43,182 nucleotides of DNA from Halioglobus sp. (GCA_020443345.1 JAGRIH010000013.1:2324-45505); one strand, 5' to 3'. Shown: positions 8,661-18,595, counted from the stretch's first letter. Translations and numbers: made by a program. The notes: generated by a model not told the origin, from the letters alone.

Positions 8661-9742
8661 AAGCCTCTTTATCGGGCAAGCTGGAAAATCTTGCCGAGCG
8701 GCACGAGGAGGTCTCGGCCCTGCTGGGGGACGCCGAGACGATTGCCGACCAGGACCGCTTTCGCGACCTGTCGCGGGAATACGCTGAACTCGAGGAAGTG
8801 GTGCAGTGCTACGCGGTCTACCGGCGCGTGCAGGCCGACCTGGCCGAGGCGCGCCTGATGCTGCAGGACGCCGACCCCGATCTGCGGGAGATGGCCCGGG
8901 AGGAACTGGACGGCGGCAGCGCGCGCCTGACGCAACTGGAGGGCGAGCTGCAGAAATTGCTGCTGCCGCGCGACCCGCGCGATGGCCGCAACGTGTTCCT
9001 GGAGATTCGCGCCGGTACCGGCGGCGATGAGGCGGCGATTTTTTCGGGGGACTTGTTTCGCATGTACTCGCGCTATGCCGAGCAGCGCGGCTGGAAGGTG
9101 GAGGTACTGTCCGCGCGCCCCGGTGAGCACGGCGGCTACAAGGAAATCATCAGCCGGGTCGAGGGGCGCGATGTCTATGCCTATCTCAAGTTTGAATCCG
9201 GGGCGCACCGTGTGCAGCGCGTGCCGGAAACCGAGTCCCAGGGCCGCATCCATACCTCGGCCTGCACGGTGGCGATCATCCCCGAGCCCGATGCCGTGGA
9301 CGAGGTGGAGATCAACAGGGGCGATTTGCGTATCGACACGTACCGGGCCTCTGGTGCAGGAGGGCAGCACGTCAACAAGACGGATTCCGCGGTACGCATC
9401 ACGCACATTCCCAGCGGGATCGTGGTGGAATGCCAGGACGAGCGCTCCCAGCACAAGAATCGCGCCCGCGCCATGTCGCTGCTGCAGGCCAGACTGCTCA
9501 GCCGTGCGCAGGATAAACAGGCTGCAGAGCAGGCCGCCCAGCGGCGCGACCTGGTGGGGACGGGCGATCGCTCGGACCGCATCCGCACCTACAATTTTCC
9601 CCAGGGCCGCATAACCGATCACCGGATCAACCTCACGCTGTACAAGCTGCAGGAAGTGATGGCCGGCGAACTCGATGCGGTGGTCGGCCCACTGCGCCAG
9701 GAGTACCAGGCGGACCAACTGGCGGCGCTGGCCGACGCGTGA
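8657..9742 (+). CDS. prfA: peptide chain release factor 1
   Basis: RF1 recognises UAA and UAG stop codons and triggers peptide release. The 361-residue length is standard. The codon-recognition tripeptide is PET at residues 190-192 within [17 protein letters not shown]. The catalytic GGQ motif is at 235-237 in [15 protein letters not shown]; its glutamine is the target of the PrmC methylase encoded next. The start is GTG 8657, overlapping the hemA stop as GTGA, so translation is probably coupled. The prmC ATG overlaps its own stop as TGATG. Confidence 0.97.
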   Translation: MKASLSGKLENLAERHEEVSALLGDAETIADQDRFRDLSREYAELEEVVQCYAVYRRVQADLAEARLMLQDADPDLREMAREELDGGSARLTQLEGELQKLLLPRDPRDGRNVFLEIRAGTGGDEAAIFSGDLFRMYSRYAEQRGWKVEVLSARPGEHGGYKEIISRVEGRDVYAYLKFESGAHRVQRVPETESQGRIHTSACTVAIIPEPDAVDEVEINRGDLRIDTYRASGAGGQHVNKTDSAVRITHIPSGIVVECQDERSQHKNRARAMSLLQARLLSRAQDKQAAEQAAQRRDLVGTGDRSDRIRTYNFPQGRITDHRINLTLYKLQEVMAGELDAVVGPLRQEYQADQLAALADA

Positions 9743-10575
9743 TGGCTACGGTGGGCGAATTGTTGCGCCGGGCCGGCGATTGGCCAGGAGACGAGGCGCG
9801 CCGCGACGCCGAGGTGCTGCTCGGGCACTGCCTGCAACAGCCGCGCGCCTGGCTGTATGCCTGGCCGGAGGCCGAGGTGGACGCCGGGGTGCAGCGCCGC
9901 TTCGAACTGCTGTTGCAGCAGCGCCGGCAGGGCCGACCGGTGGCCTACCTCACCGGGACGCGGGAGTTCTGGTCGCTGCCGCTGGCGGTAGATGAACACA
10001 CCCTGATACCGCGTCCCGAAACAGAGACGCTGGTGGCGTGGGCACTGGAGCTGCCCCTGAGCGCGACCGCCGCCGTGATCGATTTGGGTACAGGCTCGGG
10101 CGCCATTGCGCTGGCGGTGGCCAGCGAAAGGCCGCGCTGGCAGGTACTCGCGGTCGATGCCTGCCCCGGGGCGCTGCGGGTGGCAGCGGCTAATGTCGCG
10201 GCCACCGGGTTGCAGCGTGTGACCCTGGTCCGCTCCGACTGGTATGGGGCGCTGTGCGGCCGCCGCTTCGACCTGCTGCTCAGCAATCCCCCCTATATTG
10301 CCGAGGGCGATCCGCACCTCGAACTGGGCGACGTCCGCTTCGAGCCCCGCTCGGCGCTGGTGGCGCCCGGCGCCGGCCTGGCGGCGCTGCGGCGACTGGT
10401 CGCCGGCGCGCCGGACCACCTGCTGGACAGCGGCTGGCTGCTGCTCGAACACGGCTTTGAGCAGGGCCCTGCGGTGCGCGTCATGCTGCGTGAGGCCGGC
10501 TTTAGCGAGATCGCCACGCGCTGCGATATGGCGGACCGGGAACGGGTTACCGGGGGGCAGTGGCGTGCTGAATGA
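9742..10575 (+). CDS. prmC: release factor glutamine methyltransferase PrmC
   Basis: PrmC uses S-adenosylmethionine to methylate the GGQ glutamine of RF1 and RF2, which raises release activity. The 277-residue protein has the N-terminal helical domain (RDAEVLLGHCLQQPRAWLYA), the RPVAYLTGTREFW linker, the SAM-binding motif IDLGTGSGAIALA and the catalytic NPPY motif in LLSNPPYIAEGD. ATG 9742 overlaps the prfA stop; a GTG three bases earlier is also possible. Methylase and substrate genes being adjacent is the usual arrangement. The moeB start at 10565 overlaps the last 11 bases. Confidence 0.96.
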   Translation: MATVGELLRRAGDWPGDEARRDAEVLLGHCLQQPRAWLYAWPEAEVDAGVQRRFELLLQQRRQGRPVAYLTGTREFWSLPLAVDEHTLIPRPETETLVAWALELPLSATAAVIDLGTGSGAIALAVASERPRWQVLAVDACPGALRVAAANVAATGLQRVTLVRSDWYGALCGRRFDLLLSNPPYIAEGDPHLELGDVRFEPRSALVAPGAGLAALRRLVAGAPDHLLDSGWLLLEHGFEQGPAVRVMLREAGFSEIATRCDMADRERVTGGQWRAE

Positions 10576-11317
10576 CGAACAGTTGCTGCGTTACAACCGC
10601 CAGATCCTGCTGCAGGATTTCGATATCGAGGGTCAGGAGCGACTGCAGCACTCCACGGTGCTGATCGTGGGCCTGGGCGGGCTGGGCTGTCCGGCGGCCC
10701 TGTATCTGGCCGCTGCGGGTGTGGGCCGTTTGCTGCTGGCCGATGGCGATGACGTGGAGCTGAGCAATCTGCAGCGCCAGATCGCCCACACGCAGGCGGA
10801 TATCGGCAGCAACAAGGCGCGTTCCGTCGCAGAAGCCATCGGTGAGCTCAACCCGGAGGTGGCGGTGCAGGTGATCCCGCGCAGGTTGTCCGAATCCGGG
10901 TTGGGGGAGGTGCTGCGCGGCGTCGATCTGGTACTGGATGCCACCGACAACTATCCAGTGCGCTTTGCCCTCAACCGGGCCTGCATCGCGGCGGGTATAC
11001 CGCTGGTGTCAGGGGCGGCGGTGCGCAGCCAGGGTCAGTTGTCGGTGTTTTACCCGCAGCGGGGCGGTCCCTGCTACCGCTGTCTTTACGAGGAGGACGG
11101 CGACGACACGGCGCTGAGCTGCAGCCAGAGCGGGGTGCTGGCGCCCCTGGTCGGTGTCATCGGCGCCATGCAGGCCATGGAGGCGGTCAAGGTCCTGTCC
11201 GGTTTCGGCGAGCCGCTGTACGGCTGCTTGCTACTGCTGGATTTGCGCACCCAGGATATCCGCCGGATCAACCTTCCGCCGCGCCGCAACTGCCCCGACT
11301 GTGGACACCTGCACTGA
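10565..11317 (+). CDS. moeB: MoeB/ThiF-family adenylyltransferase
   Basis: MoeB adenylates the C-terminus of MoaD so that sulfur can be loaded for molybdopterin synthesis; ThiF and HesA relatives do the same for other sulfur carriers. The 250-residue protein shows the ATP-binding GLGGLGCPAALYLAAAGVG near residues 38-56, the D..ELSNLQRQ motif, the SNKA motif and two zinc CxxC pairs (CYRCLYEED near 172 and CPDCGH at the C-terminus). The start is GTG 10565, preceded by GGGGGGCAG, within prmC; longer readings run into prmC. The prmC-moeB order matches Pseudomonas, favouring MoeB, but a thiamine role cannot be excluded. Confidence 0.88.
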   Translation: MLNDEQLLRYNRQILLQDFDIEGQERLQHSTVLIVGLGGLGCPAALYLAAAGVGRLLLADGDDVELSNLQRQIAHTQADIGSNKARSVAEAIGELNPEVAVQVIPRRLSESGLGEVLRGVDLVLDATDNYPVRFALNRACIAAGIPLVSGAAVRSQGQLSVFYPQRGGPCYRCLYEEDGDDTALSCSQSGVLAPLVGVIGAMQAMEAVKVLSGFGEPLYGCLLLLDLRTQDIRRINLPPRRNCPDCGHLH

Positions 11318-11493
11318 TACGCTGCGTGCGGAACCGGGCACCTGGATTTCACCACTGCAACCGGTCTGCGCCAGGCACACCGCGCGGCGCCTCACCCCCG
11401 CCGCCGTGGCGGGACGGGTGGAGGGCGCCCGCGCCGAAACCTTTTGGGGGCATTGGCTGTCTCACACACCGACAACGTCCGGAAAATGACCCG

Positions 11494-12084
11494 ATGAACC
11501 GTTTGAGTGAATCCTATTTCCGCTGGTTCCGCGCAGGTACTGAACCCCTGCGGCGACTGGATGGACTGGCTCCCCTGGCGATGCGGCTGTATCTGGCGCC
11601 CGTGTTCTGGATAGCCGGTACGCACAAGCTGGCGGGCATCGACAGGACGATCGAGTGGTTCGGCAATCCGGACTGGGGGCTGGGCCTGCCGTTCCCGGCA
11701 CTGCTGGCCTACGTGGCGGCGTATACAGAGGTGGTCGGAGCACTGTTGTTGCTGCTCGGTCTGGCCACGCGCTGGATATCGGTGCCGCTGATGGTCACCA
11801 TGCTGGTGGCGATTTTTGCGGTGCACTGGGATCACGGCTGGGCTGCAATTGCCGATTCCGGTGCGCCGGAGGTGGCAGTGCGACTCGGTGCTGCCAGGGA
11901 TATCCTGCGCGAATACGGCAACTATGCCTGGCTGACCGAGAAGGGCCATTTTGTCATACTCAATAACGGTATCGAGTTCGCAGTCACTTACCTGGTCATG
12001 CTGTTTTCACTGCTGTTCAGCGGCGGCGGGCGCTATACCAGTGTGGATTACTACCTGTCGCGCGTGTGGCCGGCGCGCTATTGA
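11494..12084 (+). CDS. DoxX-family inner-membrane protein
   Basis: The 196-residue protein belongs to the DoxX/DoxD family of small four-helix membrane proteins. Hydrophobic stretches lie near residues 27-44 (MRLYLAPVFWIAGTHKL), 70-112 (a double segment beginning LPFPALLAYVAAYTEVVGAL) and 165-182 (FAVTYLVMLFSLLF). The pattern of helix 1 with APVFWIAGTHKL and the conserved glutamate in TEVVGALLLLLG is typical. Members are linked to quinone-related or thiol redox chemistry, but this one cannot be given a substrate. ATG 11494 follows a 176-base gap after moeB in which I see no gene; murI, usual at this place in Pseudomonas, is absent. Confidence 0.8.
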   Translation: MNRLSESYFRWFRAGTEPLRRLDGLAPLAMRLYLAPVFWIAGTHKLAGIDRTIEWFGNPDWGLGLPFPALLAYVAAYTEVVGALLLLLGLATRWISVPLMVTMLVAIFAVHWDHGWAAIADSGAPEVAVRLGAARDILREYGNYAWLTEKGHFVILNNGIEFAVTYLVMLFSLLFSGGGRYTSVDYYLSRVWPARY

Positions 12085-12180
12085 ATGGCGAATCGCGCTT
12101 TCTCGCCGCCTGTGCCCACATTTTACTTCCCGAAAATGGTAAACTAGCGCGCTTTTTCCACGGTAAAGGGGTGTTTGGCA

Positions 12181-13593
12181 TTGATCAGGAAACTGGTGGG
12201 GCGCCTGTCGGGTAAATCAGATGCAGTGGGCGATCACGGCCCGGCGGCGGCCGGTCACGGCCAGTCGCCGCGGCACGAGCCCTTCCACAAGACGCAGGCG
12301 CAGAGTAAGGCCGAGGGCGAGGCGAGCGCCGCTACACCGGGCAAGCGCCCGAAAAAGCGCCGGCGCCGCACCGCCAAATCGAAGGCTGCCGCCCCGGCGT
12401 GGTCGCTTGAGGATTTCCAGGTTGAAACTCGGGAGGGGGAGACGCGGTTCCACGATCTGAGTTTGCGCGATGAGTTGATGCACGGCATAGCGGACCTGGG
12501 TTTCCAGTATTGCTCCCCCATCCAGGCCAGCATCCTGCCGCATACCCTGCAGGGCCACGATGCCATTGGCAAGGCCCAGACGGGCACCGGCAAGACGGCC
12601 GCCTTCCTGATTACCATTTTCAACGATCTGCTGTGTCACCCGATCGAGGGCGAGCGCTTTGTCGGCGAGCCGCGCGCGCTGGTTATCGCCCCCACTCGCG
12701 AACTGGTCATGCAGATCGCCGCCGATGCACAGGAGTTGGCTGTGCACACCGACCTGCAGGTGGCCACGCTGATCGGCGGCATGGACTATCAGAAGCAGCT
12801 CAATCGCCTGAGCAATCACGTCGTGGACCTGGTAGTGGCCACCCCGGGGCGGCTGCTGGACTTCATGGGTCGCCGTGACCTGTACCTGGACCACGTGGAA
12901 ATACTGGTGCTGGACGAGGCTGACCGCATGCTCGACATGGGTTTTATCCCGCAGGTGAAGCGCATCGTGCGCGCCACGCCGCACAAGGAACACCGCCAGA
13001 CACTGTTGTTTTCCGCCACGTTTACCCAGGACATCATCAATTTGTCCCAGCAGTGGACGTTCCAGCCGATCAAGGTAGAGATCGAGCCCGAGAGCGTGGC
13101 CACCGACAGCGTGGATCAGAAGGTCTACCTGGTCAGCAGCCAGCAGCGCTACCGGGTACTGAACAACCTGTTGCGTAGCGAAGAGGCCACCAGTGTCATC
13201 GTCTTTGCCAACCGGCGCGATCAGGTGCGCCGCCTGCACGAACGGCTGCGCAAGTCGGGCGTGGCCTGCGGCATTCTGTCGGGGGAAATTCCCCAGGTTA
13301 AGCGCTCCCGAACGCTGGAGCAGTTCAAACAAGGTGCCATCAAGGTGCTGGTAGCGACAGATGTAGCGGGGCGCGGCATTCACGTCAGCGGCGTCAGCCA
13401 CGTGGTCAACTACAACCTGCCGGAGGATCCGGAAGACTATGTGCACCGTATCGGCCGCACTGGCCGCGCCGGTGCCACCGGTACCTCCATCAGTTTCGCC
13501 AGCGAAGACGATGCCTTCCTGCTGCCGGACCTGGAAGCACTGCTGGGGTCTAGGCTGGAGTGCACGCACCCGCCGCAGGAGTTACTGGCTTAG
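12181..13593 (+). CDS. rhlB: DEAD-box RNA helicase, RhlB-like
   Basis: The 470-residue ATP-dependent RNA helicase shows every DEAD-box motif: the Q motif FQYCSPIQ, motif I AQTGTGKT, Ia [19 protein letters not shown] in [16 protein letters not shown] in LLFSATF, and [10 protein letters not shown]. The core resembles RhlB, the partner of RNase E in the degradosome. A basic N-terminal extension of about 75 residues, rich in Lys/Arg ([14 protein letters not shown]), probably binds RNA. No ATG gives the N-terminus. TTG 12181 is preferred because AAAGGGG lies 9 bases upstream; TTG 12175 is the alternative. The 90-base gap before it holds a possible -10 (TAAACT). The gene overlaps cysZ tail to tail by 12 bases. 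Confidence 0.88.
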   Translation: MIRKLVGRLSGKSDAVGDHGPAAAGHGQSPRHEPFHKTQAQSKAEGEASAATPGKRPKKRRRRTAKSKAAAPAWSLEDFQVETREGETRFHDLSLRDELMHGIADLGFQYCSPIQASILPHTLQGHDAIGKAQTGTGKTAAFLITIFNDLLCHPIEGERFVGEPRALVIAPTRELVMQIAADAQELAVHTDLQVATLIGGMDYQKQLNRLSNHVVDLVVATPGRLLDFMGRRDLYLDHVEILVLDEADRMLDMGFIPQVKRIVRATPHKEHRQTLLFSATFTQDIINLSQQWTFQPIKVEIEPESVATDSVDQKVYLVSSQQRYRVLNNLLRSEEATSVIVFANRRDQVRRLHERLRKSGVACGILSGEIPQVKRSRTLEQFKQGAIKVLVATDVAGRGIHVSGVSHVVNYNLPEDPEDYVHRIGRTGRAGATGTSISFASEDDAFLLPDLEALLGSRLECTHPPQELLA

Positions 13594-14325
13594 ACAGGCT
13601 CCCAACTCCTCGCACCACAGCAGCGTTGCCCCCACCACCGCGGCGGGAACCACAAAGAAGTTGATGACTGGAATGCCGGTGCACAGGGCCACTGCGCCGC
13701 CAAAGCCCATGCTGCTGAGGCGCCTCGCGCGCACGGCTTCCTTCACGTCGGCAAAGCTCAACTGGTGGTTGTCCATCGGGTAATCCACAAACTGGATGCT
13801 CATCATCCAGGCCCCCAACAAAAACCACAATACGGGTGCCACCACATTCAGGCCCGGAACAAATGACAACAGCAACACGAAGACCGCCATCGGCACGTAG
13901 TACAGCAGTTTCGCCAGTTCCCGTAGGATGCCGCGGGGTACCGCCAGCAGTGCCGCCCCCAGACCCTCCAGTGAATCGACTGGCTTACCGGTCACCAGTT
14001 CCTCGGCTTTTTCCGCGAGCAAGGCGTTAAACGGCGACGCGATAATCAGTGCGACCGCTGTGAACAGGTAGCCTGTGGCCAGACCGATGGTGAGACCCAC
14101 CAGCGGCCAGATGATCCACTTGATAAACGCCAGCCACTGGGGAATGCCGCTCAGCCAGCGGTCCATCAGGTCGCTGAGATAACCCAGCCCCAGCCCGATC
14201 AGCGTGCCGAAGATCAGGATGTTGACCGCCAGTGGAACGATCACGAACAGCCGCAGCGACGGATGTCGCAGCAGTTTTGCGCCGCGCACGAGATAGTCGG
14301 CGCCGCGTGCAACATTACCTTTCAA
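13582..14325 (-). CDS. cysZ: CysZ-type sulfate transporter
   Basis: CysZ is an inner-membrane sulfate uptake protein of the EI24/CysZ family that supplies cysteine synthesis. With the TTG start at 14325 the protein has 247 residues, close to E. coli CysZ. Features are the N-terminal [18 protein letters not shown], long hydrophobic segments near residues 24-44 and 65-95 ([19 protein letters not shown]), [32 protein letters not shown]-like helices, and the C-terminal [21 protein letters not shown]. An ATG-initiated extension to 14433 crosses the CWC gene and is not credible. GGGAGAGG just upstream supports the TTG. It overlaps the end of the CWC gene and meets rhlB tail to tail. Confidence 0.88.
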   Translation of the reverse strand: MKGNVARGADYLVRGAKLLRHPSLRLFVIVPLAVNILIFGTLIGLGLGYLSDLMDRWLSGIPQWLAFIKWIIWPLVGLTIGLATGYLFTAVALIIASPFNALLAEKAEELVTGKPVDSLEGLGAALLAVPRGILRELAKLLYYVPMAVFVLLLSFVPGLNVVAPVLWFLLGAWMMSIQFVDYPMDNHQLSFADVKEAVRARRLSSMGFGGAVALCTGIPVINFFVVPAAVVGATLLWCEELGACLSQ

Positions 14326-14548
14326 GGGAAACCTCTCCCTGCAACCGGCCACAAGCGGGACACAGGCAGCGCCTGCCGGCGACATCGGGGGGCAGGCGCG
14401 ACAGGGCTTGTGGATCGATGGTTGCCTGCACACACCAGCAGCTTCGCGCCGCGTGTCCCGCGGCCACAGTACAGCCGTTGTCGACGCCGCACAGCGGACA
14501 GCGCCGCGCCGTTGCGTTGGTTTCGACTGCCGTTGTCGCCCTTTCCAT
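14315..14548 (-). CDS. cysteine-rich CWC family protein
   Basis: This 77-residue soluble protein contains the cysteine pattern of the cysteine-rich CWC family: CPLCGVDNGC at residues 17-26, CWC near 37-39 and a C-terminal CLCPAC. The spacing and the LSRLPPD segment between the second and third clusters fit the family, and the cysteines suggest metal binding. The function of the family is unknown. ATG 14548 is the natural start. The gene overlaps the cysZ start by 11 bases in another frame, so the two are probably coupled. It is divergent from the Smr gene across 69 bases. The short length is normal for the family. Confidence 0.8.
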   Translation of the reverse strand: MERATTAVETNATARRCPLCGVDNGCTVAAGHAARSCWCVQATIDPQALSRLPPDVAGRRCLCPACGRLQGEVSLER

Positions 14549-14566
14549 GCCTCTTCCAGGCCTCGG

Positions 14567-14595
14567 TCAATTTTCTACCCGTGTGGCGCTATAAT
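14567..14595 (+). promoter_or_regulatory. promoter of the Smr gene
   Basis: A perfect -10 box TATAAT (14590-14595) is preceded by a 17-base spacer and a poor -35 (TCAATT, 14567-14572). It lies 22 bases before the Smr ATG. The same bases read on the minus strand contain TATTAT and TTGACC, so the region may also fire towards the CWC and cysZ genes. Confidence 0.55.
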
Positions 14596-14617
14596 AGCGA
14601 ACTGGAGGCAGTGTGTA

Positions 14618-15232
14618 ATGATGGCCGGCGAAGACGACGACAGCTTTCTCGAGGCGATGTCCGATGTGGTGCCGCTCAAGCGGGAGCCGCGCGTGGCTGC
14701 GCGCGGCAGGGGCGCCGACAAGCGGGATTCATCGCTGCAACACCGGCGCGCCGCAGCCGTTGCTGCAAACGATCGCGACCGCAACATCCTCAGCCGGGAC
14801 GGCATCGAGCCGCTGGATCCGTGGTATGTGCTGGACTTCAAGCGTCCGGGGATCCAAAACGGCGTGTTCCGCAAGCTCCGCCAGGGCCGCTATGAGGCCG
14901 AGGCGCGGCTCGACTTACACCGCATGACTGCCGCCATCGCGCGCCGGGAGCTGTTCGAGTTTGTCCAGGAGTCCCACCAGTTCGGCCTGCGCAGCGTGCT
15001 GGTCATTCACGGCAAGGGCGAGAGTACAGCCGAGCGCGAGCGCAGCTCCATCCTCAAGGGCTGCGTCGACCAGTGGCTGCGTGAACTGGAGATCGTACAG
15101 GCCTTTCACAGCGCCCAGCCCCGCCACGGCGGTACCGGCGCGATTTATGTGCTGCTGCGCAAGAGCCAGGAAAAAAAGCGCGAGAACCGCGAACGGTTTA
15201 TGAAGGGGCGAGTCCCCTATGACGCTGTTTAG
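14618..15232 (+). CDS. Smr-domain protein (probable endonuclease)
   Basis: The 204-residue protein has a charged N-terminal region of about 90 residues followed by a C-terminal Smr (MutS2-related) domain. The domain motifs are LDLHRMT near residue 100 and LVIHGKGE near 130, followed by LKGCVDQWLRE and the GGTGAIYVLLR strand. Smr domains are nucleic-acid nicking or ribonuclease modules; stand-alone gammaproteobacterial Smr proteins (YdaL/SmrA, SmrB) act on DNA, or on mRNA at collided ribosomes. The HGKG form is present; which subfamily this is remains uncertain. ATG 14618 has GGAGG nine bases upstream; ATG 14621 is the alternative. It converges on the PA4642-family gene. Confidence 0.88.
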   Translation: MMAGEDDDSFLEAMSDVVPLKREPRVAARGRGADKRDSSLQHRRAAAVAANDRDRNILSRDGIEPLDPWYVLDFKRPGIQNGVFRKLRQGRYEAEARLDLHRMTAAIARRELFEFVQESHQFGLRSVLVIHGKGESTAERERSSILKGCVDQWLRELEIVQAFHSAQPRHGGTGAIYVLLRKSQEKKRENRERFMKGRVPYDAV

Positions 15233-15247
15233 TTCAGTGCTTATCCG

Positions 15248-15301
15248 AACCCTGATGTCGAGACAGCAGGAAGTGCGCAGGGTTACCCGAAATAAATCGG
15301 G
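15248..15301. terminator. possible hairpins between converging genes
   Basis: AACCCTG (15248-15254) pairs with CAGGGTT (15278-15284), and CCCGA (15286-15290) pairs with TCGGG (15297-15301). They lie in the 108-base gap between the converging Smr and PA4642-family genes. Neither is followed by a T-run, so termination here is only a guess from position. Confidence 0.25.
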
Positions 15302-15340
15302 CCACGTTGAATCCAACCGTGACAGTGGGGGCCATTGGCG

Positions 15341-15637
15341 TTAACCCGATTGTGCGCCCGCACTGCGCAGGATATCGGCGTAGTCGGCGCCGTGCCGGTG
15401 CGTGGCGACAATGTCCAGCACCGTACGCCCGTCCTTGCCGGTGGCATTGATATCGCGTTGTGCGGTGCAAAAAAAACCGACAAAGAGTTCGAAATCCGAG
15501 ACGCGCATGCTCTGGTAGGCCTTGAGTAGCATATAGAAGTTTTCATCGGTGCCATCGTGCGGGCGCACCCGCAGAAAACTGCGGACATGATCCTCGGTCC
15601 AGACCTCGTCTATTACCTTTTCCTTGTCTTTCTTCAT
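15341..15637 (-). CDS. PA4642-family protein of unknown function
   Basis: This 98-residue, charged, soluble protein has the conserved opening [13 protein letters not shown], then [29 protein letters not shown], and a C-terminal [20 protein letters not shown] reminiscent of a single ankyrin-like repeat. It matches the small gammaproteobacterial family named after P. aeruginosa PA4642. No function is known to me. Its ATG overlaps the gatB stop (ATGA), so it is translated with the amidotransferase operon. That linkage hints at a translation-related role but does not prove one. Confidence 0.82.
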   Translation of the reverse strand: MKKDKEKVIDEVWTEDHVRSFLRVRPHDGTDENFYMLLKAYQSMRVSDFELFVGFFCTAQRDINATGKDGRTVLDIVATHRHGADYADILRSAGAQSG

Positions 15638-17094
15638 CGATCTGTGTTCCTTTCACCCAGCTTCGCAGCTAGCAACTGGTTGACCAGCGGCGGGTTGGCC
15701 TGCCCCCGGGAGGACTTCATCACCTGCCCGACGAAGAAGCCCAGCAGTTTCTTGCGCCGGGCCCCGTCGGCCGCCAGGTACTGCTCCACCTGGGCCGGGT
15801 TGGCCGCTATGACCTCATCCACCATGGCCTCCAGCGCGCCGCTATCGCTGACCTGTTTGAGACTCCGCGCCTCGATGATTGCATCGGCGCTGCCCTCGCC
15901 CTGCCACATTGCTTCAAATACCTGCTTGGCGATCTTGCCCGAGATGCTGCCATCCAGAATGCGCTGTAGCAGGCCACCCAGGTCGGCGGCGGCGACCGGG
16001 CTGTCCGTCAGTGCGGTTTCACTGCGGTTGAGCTGGCCCAGCAGCTCCACCTGTACCCAGTTGGCGGCCATCTTGGCGTCGCTGCAGGCGTCGACCACCG
16101 CCTCGAAATAATCCGCCAGTTCGCGGTTGTCCGACAGCACCATCGCATCGTAGGCGCTCAGTCCAAACTGCCGGACGAAGCGCTCGCGCCTGGCGTTGGG
16201 CAGCTCCGGCAGCTCGGCCCGAATGCCCGCCACGTAGGCTGCGTCGATCACCACGGGCAGCAGGTCGGGCTCCGGGAAATAGCGGTAGTCGTTGGCGACC
16301 TCCTTGCTGCGCATGGAGCGGGTCTCGTCCCGTTCGGCATCGTAGAGGCGGGTTTCCTGCACGATCCGGCCGCCGTCCTCCAGGATATCAGTCTGCCGGG
16401 CGATCTCGTGGCGAATGGCTTTTTCCACGAACCGGAAGGAATTGACGTTCTTGATCTCCGTGCGCGTGCCCAGTTCGGTGGTCCCGGCGGGGCGCAGCGA
16501 CAGGTTGATATCGCAGCGCATCGAGCCCTGGGCCATGTTGCCGTCCGATATCCCCAGGTAGGTGACCAGGCTGTGCAGTGACTTCAGGTAGGCGACAGCC
16601 TCCGCGGCACTGCGTATCTCGGGCTCGGTGACAATCTCCAGCAGCGGTGTTCCCGCCCGGTTCAGGTCGATGCCGGTCTGGCCGTGAAAGTCCTCGTGCA
16701 GCGATTTGCCCGCGTCCTCTTCGAGGTGGGCGCGGGTGATGCCGATGGTGCGGGTGGTGCCATCCTCCAGCGGGATCTCGAACTCGCCTCTGCCCACGAT
16801 CGGGTCGTGGAACTGGCTGATCTGGTAGCCTTTGGGCAGGTCGGGGTAAAAATAGTTTTTGCGATCGAACACCGAGCGCATGCCGATCTCGGCGCCAATC
16901 CCCAGGCCGAACATGACCGCGTAGCGCACGGCCTTTTCGTTGAGCACCGGCAGCATGCCCGGCATGGCCAGGTCCACGGCGCTGGCCTGGGTGTTGGGCG
17001 CAGCGCCGAAGGTAGTGGCTGAGCCGGAAAATATTTTCGATTGCGTGGCCAGTTGCAGGTGTACCTCCAGGCCGATGACCGTTTCCCATTGCAT
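15634..17094 (-). CDS. gatB: aspartyl/glutamyl-tRNA amidotransferase subunit B
   Basis: GatB is the kinase/transamidation subunit of GatCAB, which converts misacylated Glu-tRNA(Gln) or Asp-tRNA(Asn) to the amide form. The 486-residue protein starts [15 protein letters not shown] and shows KIFSGS, the signature [43 protein letters not shown] and [12 protein letters not shown]. The C-terminal YqeY-like tail ends in [17 protein letters not shown]. An in-frame extension to 18297 reads through gatA in another frame and is not coding. ATG 17094 overlaps the gatA stop (TAATG). The PA4642-family gene is coupled downstream. Confidence 0.97.
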   Translation of the reverse strand: MQWETVIGLEVHLQLATQSKIFSGSATTFGAAPNTQASAVDLAMPGMLPVLNEKAVRYAVMFGLGIGAEIGMRSVFDRKNYFYPDLPKGYQISQFHDPIVGRGEFEIPLEDGTTRTIGITRAHLEEDAGKSLHEDFHGQTGIDLNRAGTPLLEIVTEPEIRSAAEAVAYLKSLHSLVTYLGISDGNMAQGSMRCDINLSLRPAGTTELGTRTEIKNVNSFRFVEKAIRHEIARQTDILEDGGRIVQETRLYDAERDETRSMRSKEVANDYRYFPEPDLLPVVIDAAYVAGIRAELPELPNARRERFVRQFGLSAYDAMVLSDNRELADYFEAVVDACSDAKMAANWVQVELLGQLNRSETALTDSPVAAADLGGLLQRILDGSISGKIAKQVFEAMWQGEGSADAIIEARSLKQVSDSGALEAMVDEVIAANPAQVEQYLAADGARRKKLLGFFVGQVMKSSRGQANPPLVNQLLAAKLGERNTDR

Positions 17095-18557
17095 TACTGG
17101 GCGCCCTCCACATCCGCCGGGCGGCGCCGGTGCCAGTCGGTGGCCTGCTGGAAACGGTGCGCCACGTTTAGCAGTCGCGCCTCGTCGAAGTGCCGGCCAA
17201 TCAGTTGCAGGCCGACGGGGCTGCCGTCGACCAGCCCCGCAGGTACCGACATGCCGGGCAGGCCGGCCAGGTTGACCGCGAGTGTGTAGACATCCTCCAG
17301 GTACATGGCGATGGGGTCGTCGCTCTTGGCCCCCAGGGCGAAGGCCGGTCCCGGTGTGGTGGGGCCGGCGATGACATCGACCTGCTCGAAACACCGCATG
17401 AAATCCTGTTTGATCAGGCGGCGCACCTGCTGCGCTTTCTTGTAGTACGCCTCGTAGTAACCGGCCGATAAAGCGTAGGTTCCCACCAGTATGCGTCGCT
17501 TGACCTCGTCTCCAAAACCCTGCTCGCGCGTGCGGGTGTAGAGGTCGTGTAAATCGACCGGGTCGGGGCAGCGGTAGCCGTAGCGCACGCCGTCGAAACG
17601 CGCCAGGTTGGTCGAGGCCTCGGCCGGCGCGATGACGTAATAAGCCGGAATGGTGAGATGACTGTGGGGCAGGGATACCTCGGACACCATTGCACCCTGT
17701 GCTTCCAGTTCGCGCAGCGCGGCATCGATGCGGGCACCTGTGGCGACGTCCAGCCCCTCCCCGAAGTACTCCTGGGGCAGCCCGATGCGCAGCCCCCGCA
17801 GCGGCTGGTCCAGAGTGACGGTGTAATCCGGTACAGGCATTTCCGACGAAGTGGCATCCCCGGAATCGTGCCCGGCCATGGTATTGAGCAGCACGGCGCA
17901 GTCCCGGGCGCTGTGCGCCATCGGACCGGCCTGATCCAGACTGGATGCAAAGGCCACCATGCCCAGCCGCGACACGCGGCCGTAGGTGGGTTTGAGGCCG
18001 GTGATGCCGCAAAAGGCCGCCGGCTGCCGGATCGATCCGCCGGTGTCCGTACCGGTGGCCGCCGGCGCCAGCAATGCGGCAACGGCGGCGGCAGAGCCTC
18101 CGGAAGAGCCCCCTGGAACCAGGTCGGTATTCCATGGATTTCTGACCGCGCCATAGTAGCTGGTTTCGTTGGAGGAACCCATGGCAAACTCGTCCATGTT
18201 GGTCTTGCCCAGCAGCACCGCGCCAGCGCGGCGAAAGCGACGGATCAGGGTGGCATCGTAGGGCGGCACAAAGTTGTCCAGCATGCGCGAGCCGCAACTC
18301 GTGCGCATGCCCGCAGTACAGAAGATGTCCTTGTGCGCCACAGGGATACCGGTCAGCGCTGTGGCGTCCCCTGCGGCCAAACGCTGGTCCGCCGCTTGTG
18401 CATCCGACAGTGCCGCCGCTTCGTCTACACCGATAAAGCTGTTGTAGCGATTATCCAGTGCCGCGATGCGGTCCAGGAAGCTGCGGGTCAATTCCACGCT
18501 GGTAAACTGCCTGTCCCGCAAACCCTGCGCCAGTTCGGCGACAGTTTTGTCGTGCAT
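17094..18557 (-). CDS. gatA: aspartyl/glutamyl-tRNA amidotransferase subunit A
   Basis: GatA is the amidase subunit that releases ammonia from glutamine for GatB. The 487-residue amidase-signature protein contains the Ser-cisSer-Lys triad: lysine in [12 protein letters not shown] near residue 76, cis-serine in [14 protein letters not shown] near 152 and the nucleophilic serine in [15 protein letters not shown] near 175. It ends with the typical [13 protein letters not shown] region. ATG 18557 gives [13 protein letters not shown], a normal N-terminus; the extension upstream runs into gatC. It follows gatC by 38 bases. Confidence 0.97.
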   Translation of the reverse strand: MHDKTVAELAQGLRDRQFTSVELTRSFLDRIAALDNRYNSFIGVDEAAALSDAQAADQRLAAGDATALTGIPVAHKDIFCTAGMRTSCGSRMLDNFVPPYDATLIRRFRRAGAVLLGKTNMDEFAMGSSNETSYYGAVRNPWNTDLVPGGSSGGSAAAVAALLAPAATGTDTGGSIRQPAAFCGITGLKPTYGRVSRLGMVAFASSLDQAGPMAHSARDCAVLLNTMAGHDSGDATSSEMPVPDYTVTLDQPLRGLRIGLPQEYFGEGLDVATGARIDAALRELEAQGAMVSEVSLPHSHLTIPAYYVIAPAEASTNLARFDGVRYGYRCPDPVDLHDLYTRTREQGFGDEVKRRILVGTYALSAGYYEAYYKKAQQVRRLIKQDFMRCFEQVDVIAGPTTPGPAFALGAKSDDPIAMYLEDVYTLAVNLAGLPGMSVPAGLVDGSPVGLQLIGRHFDEARLLNVAHRFQQATDWHRRRPADVEGAQ

Positions 18558-18595
18558 GATGTCAATCCTGATGCGGTGGTCGGTGGATAGGACGC

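Noticed and set aside
12217-13569. A 450-residue minus-strand frame opposite the helicase
   Set aside because: Antisense shadow of a gene with all DEAD-box motifs.
15634-18297. An 887-residue open frame covering gatB and much of gatA
   Set aside because: Only the part from 17094 is GatB. The upstream half is low-complexity Arg/Gly-rich sequence in the wrong frame of the real gatA gene.
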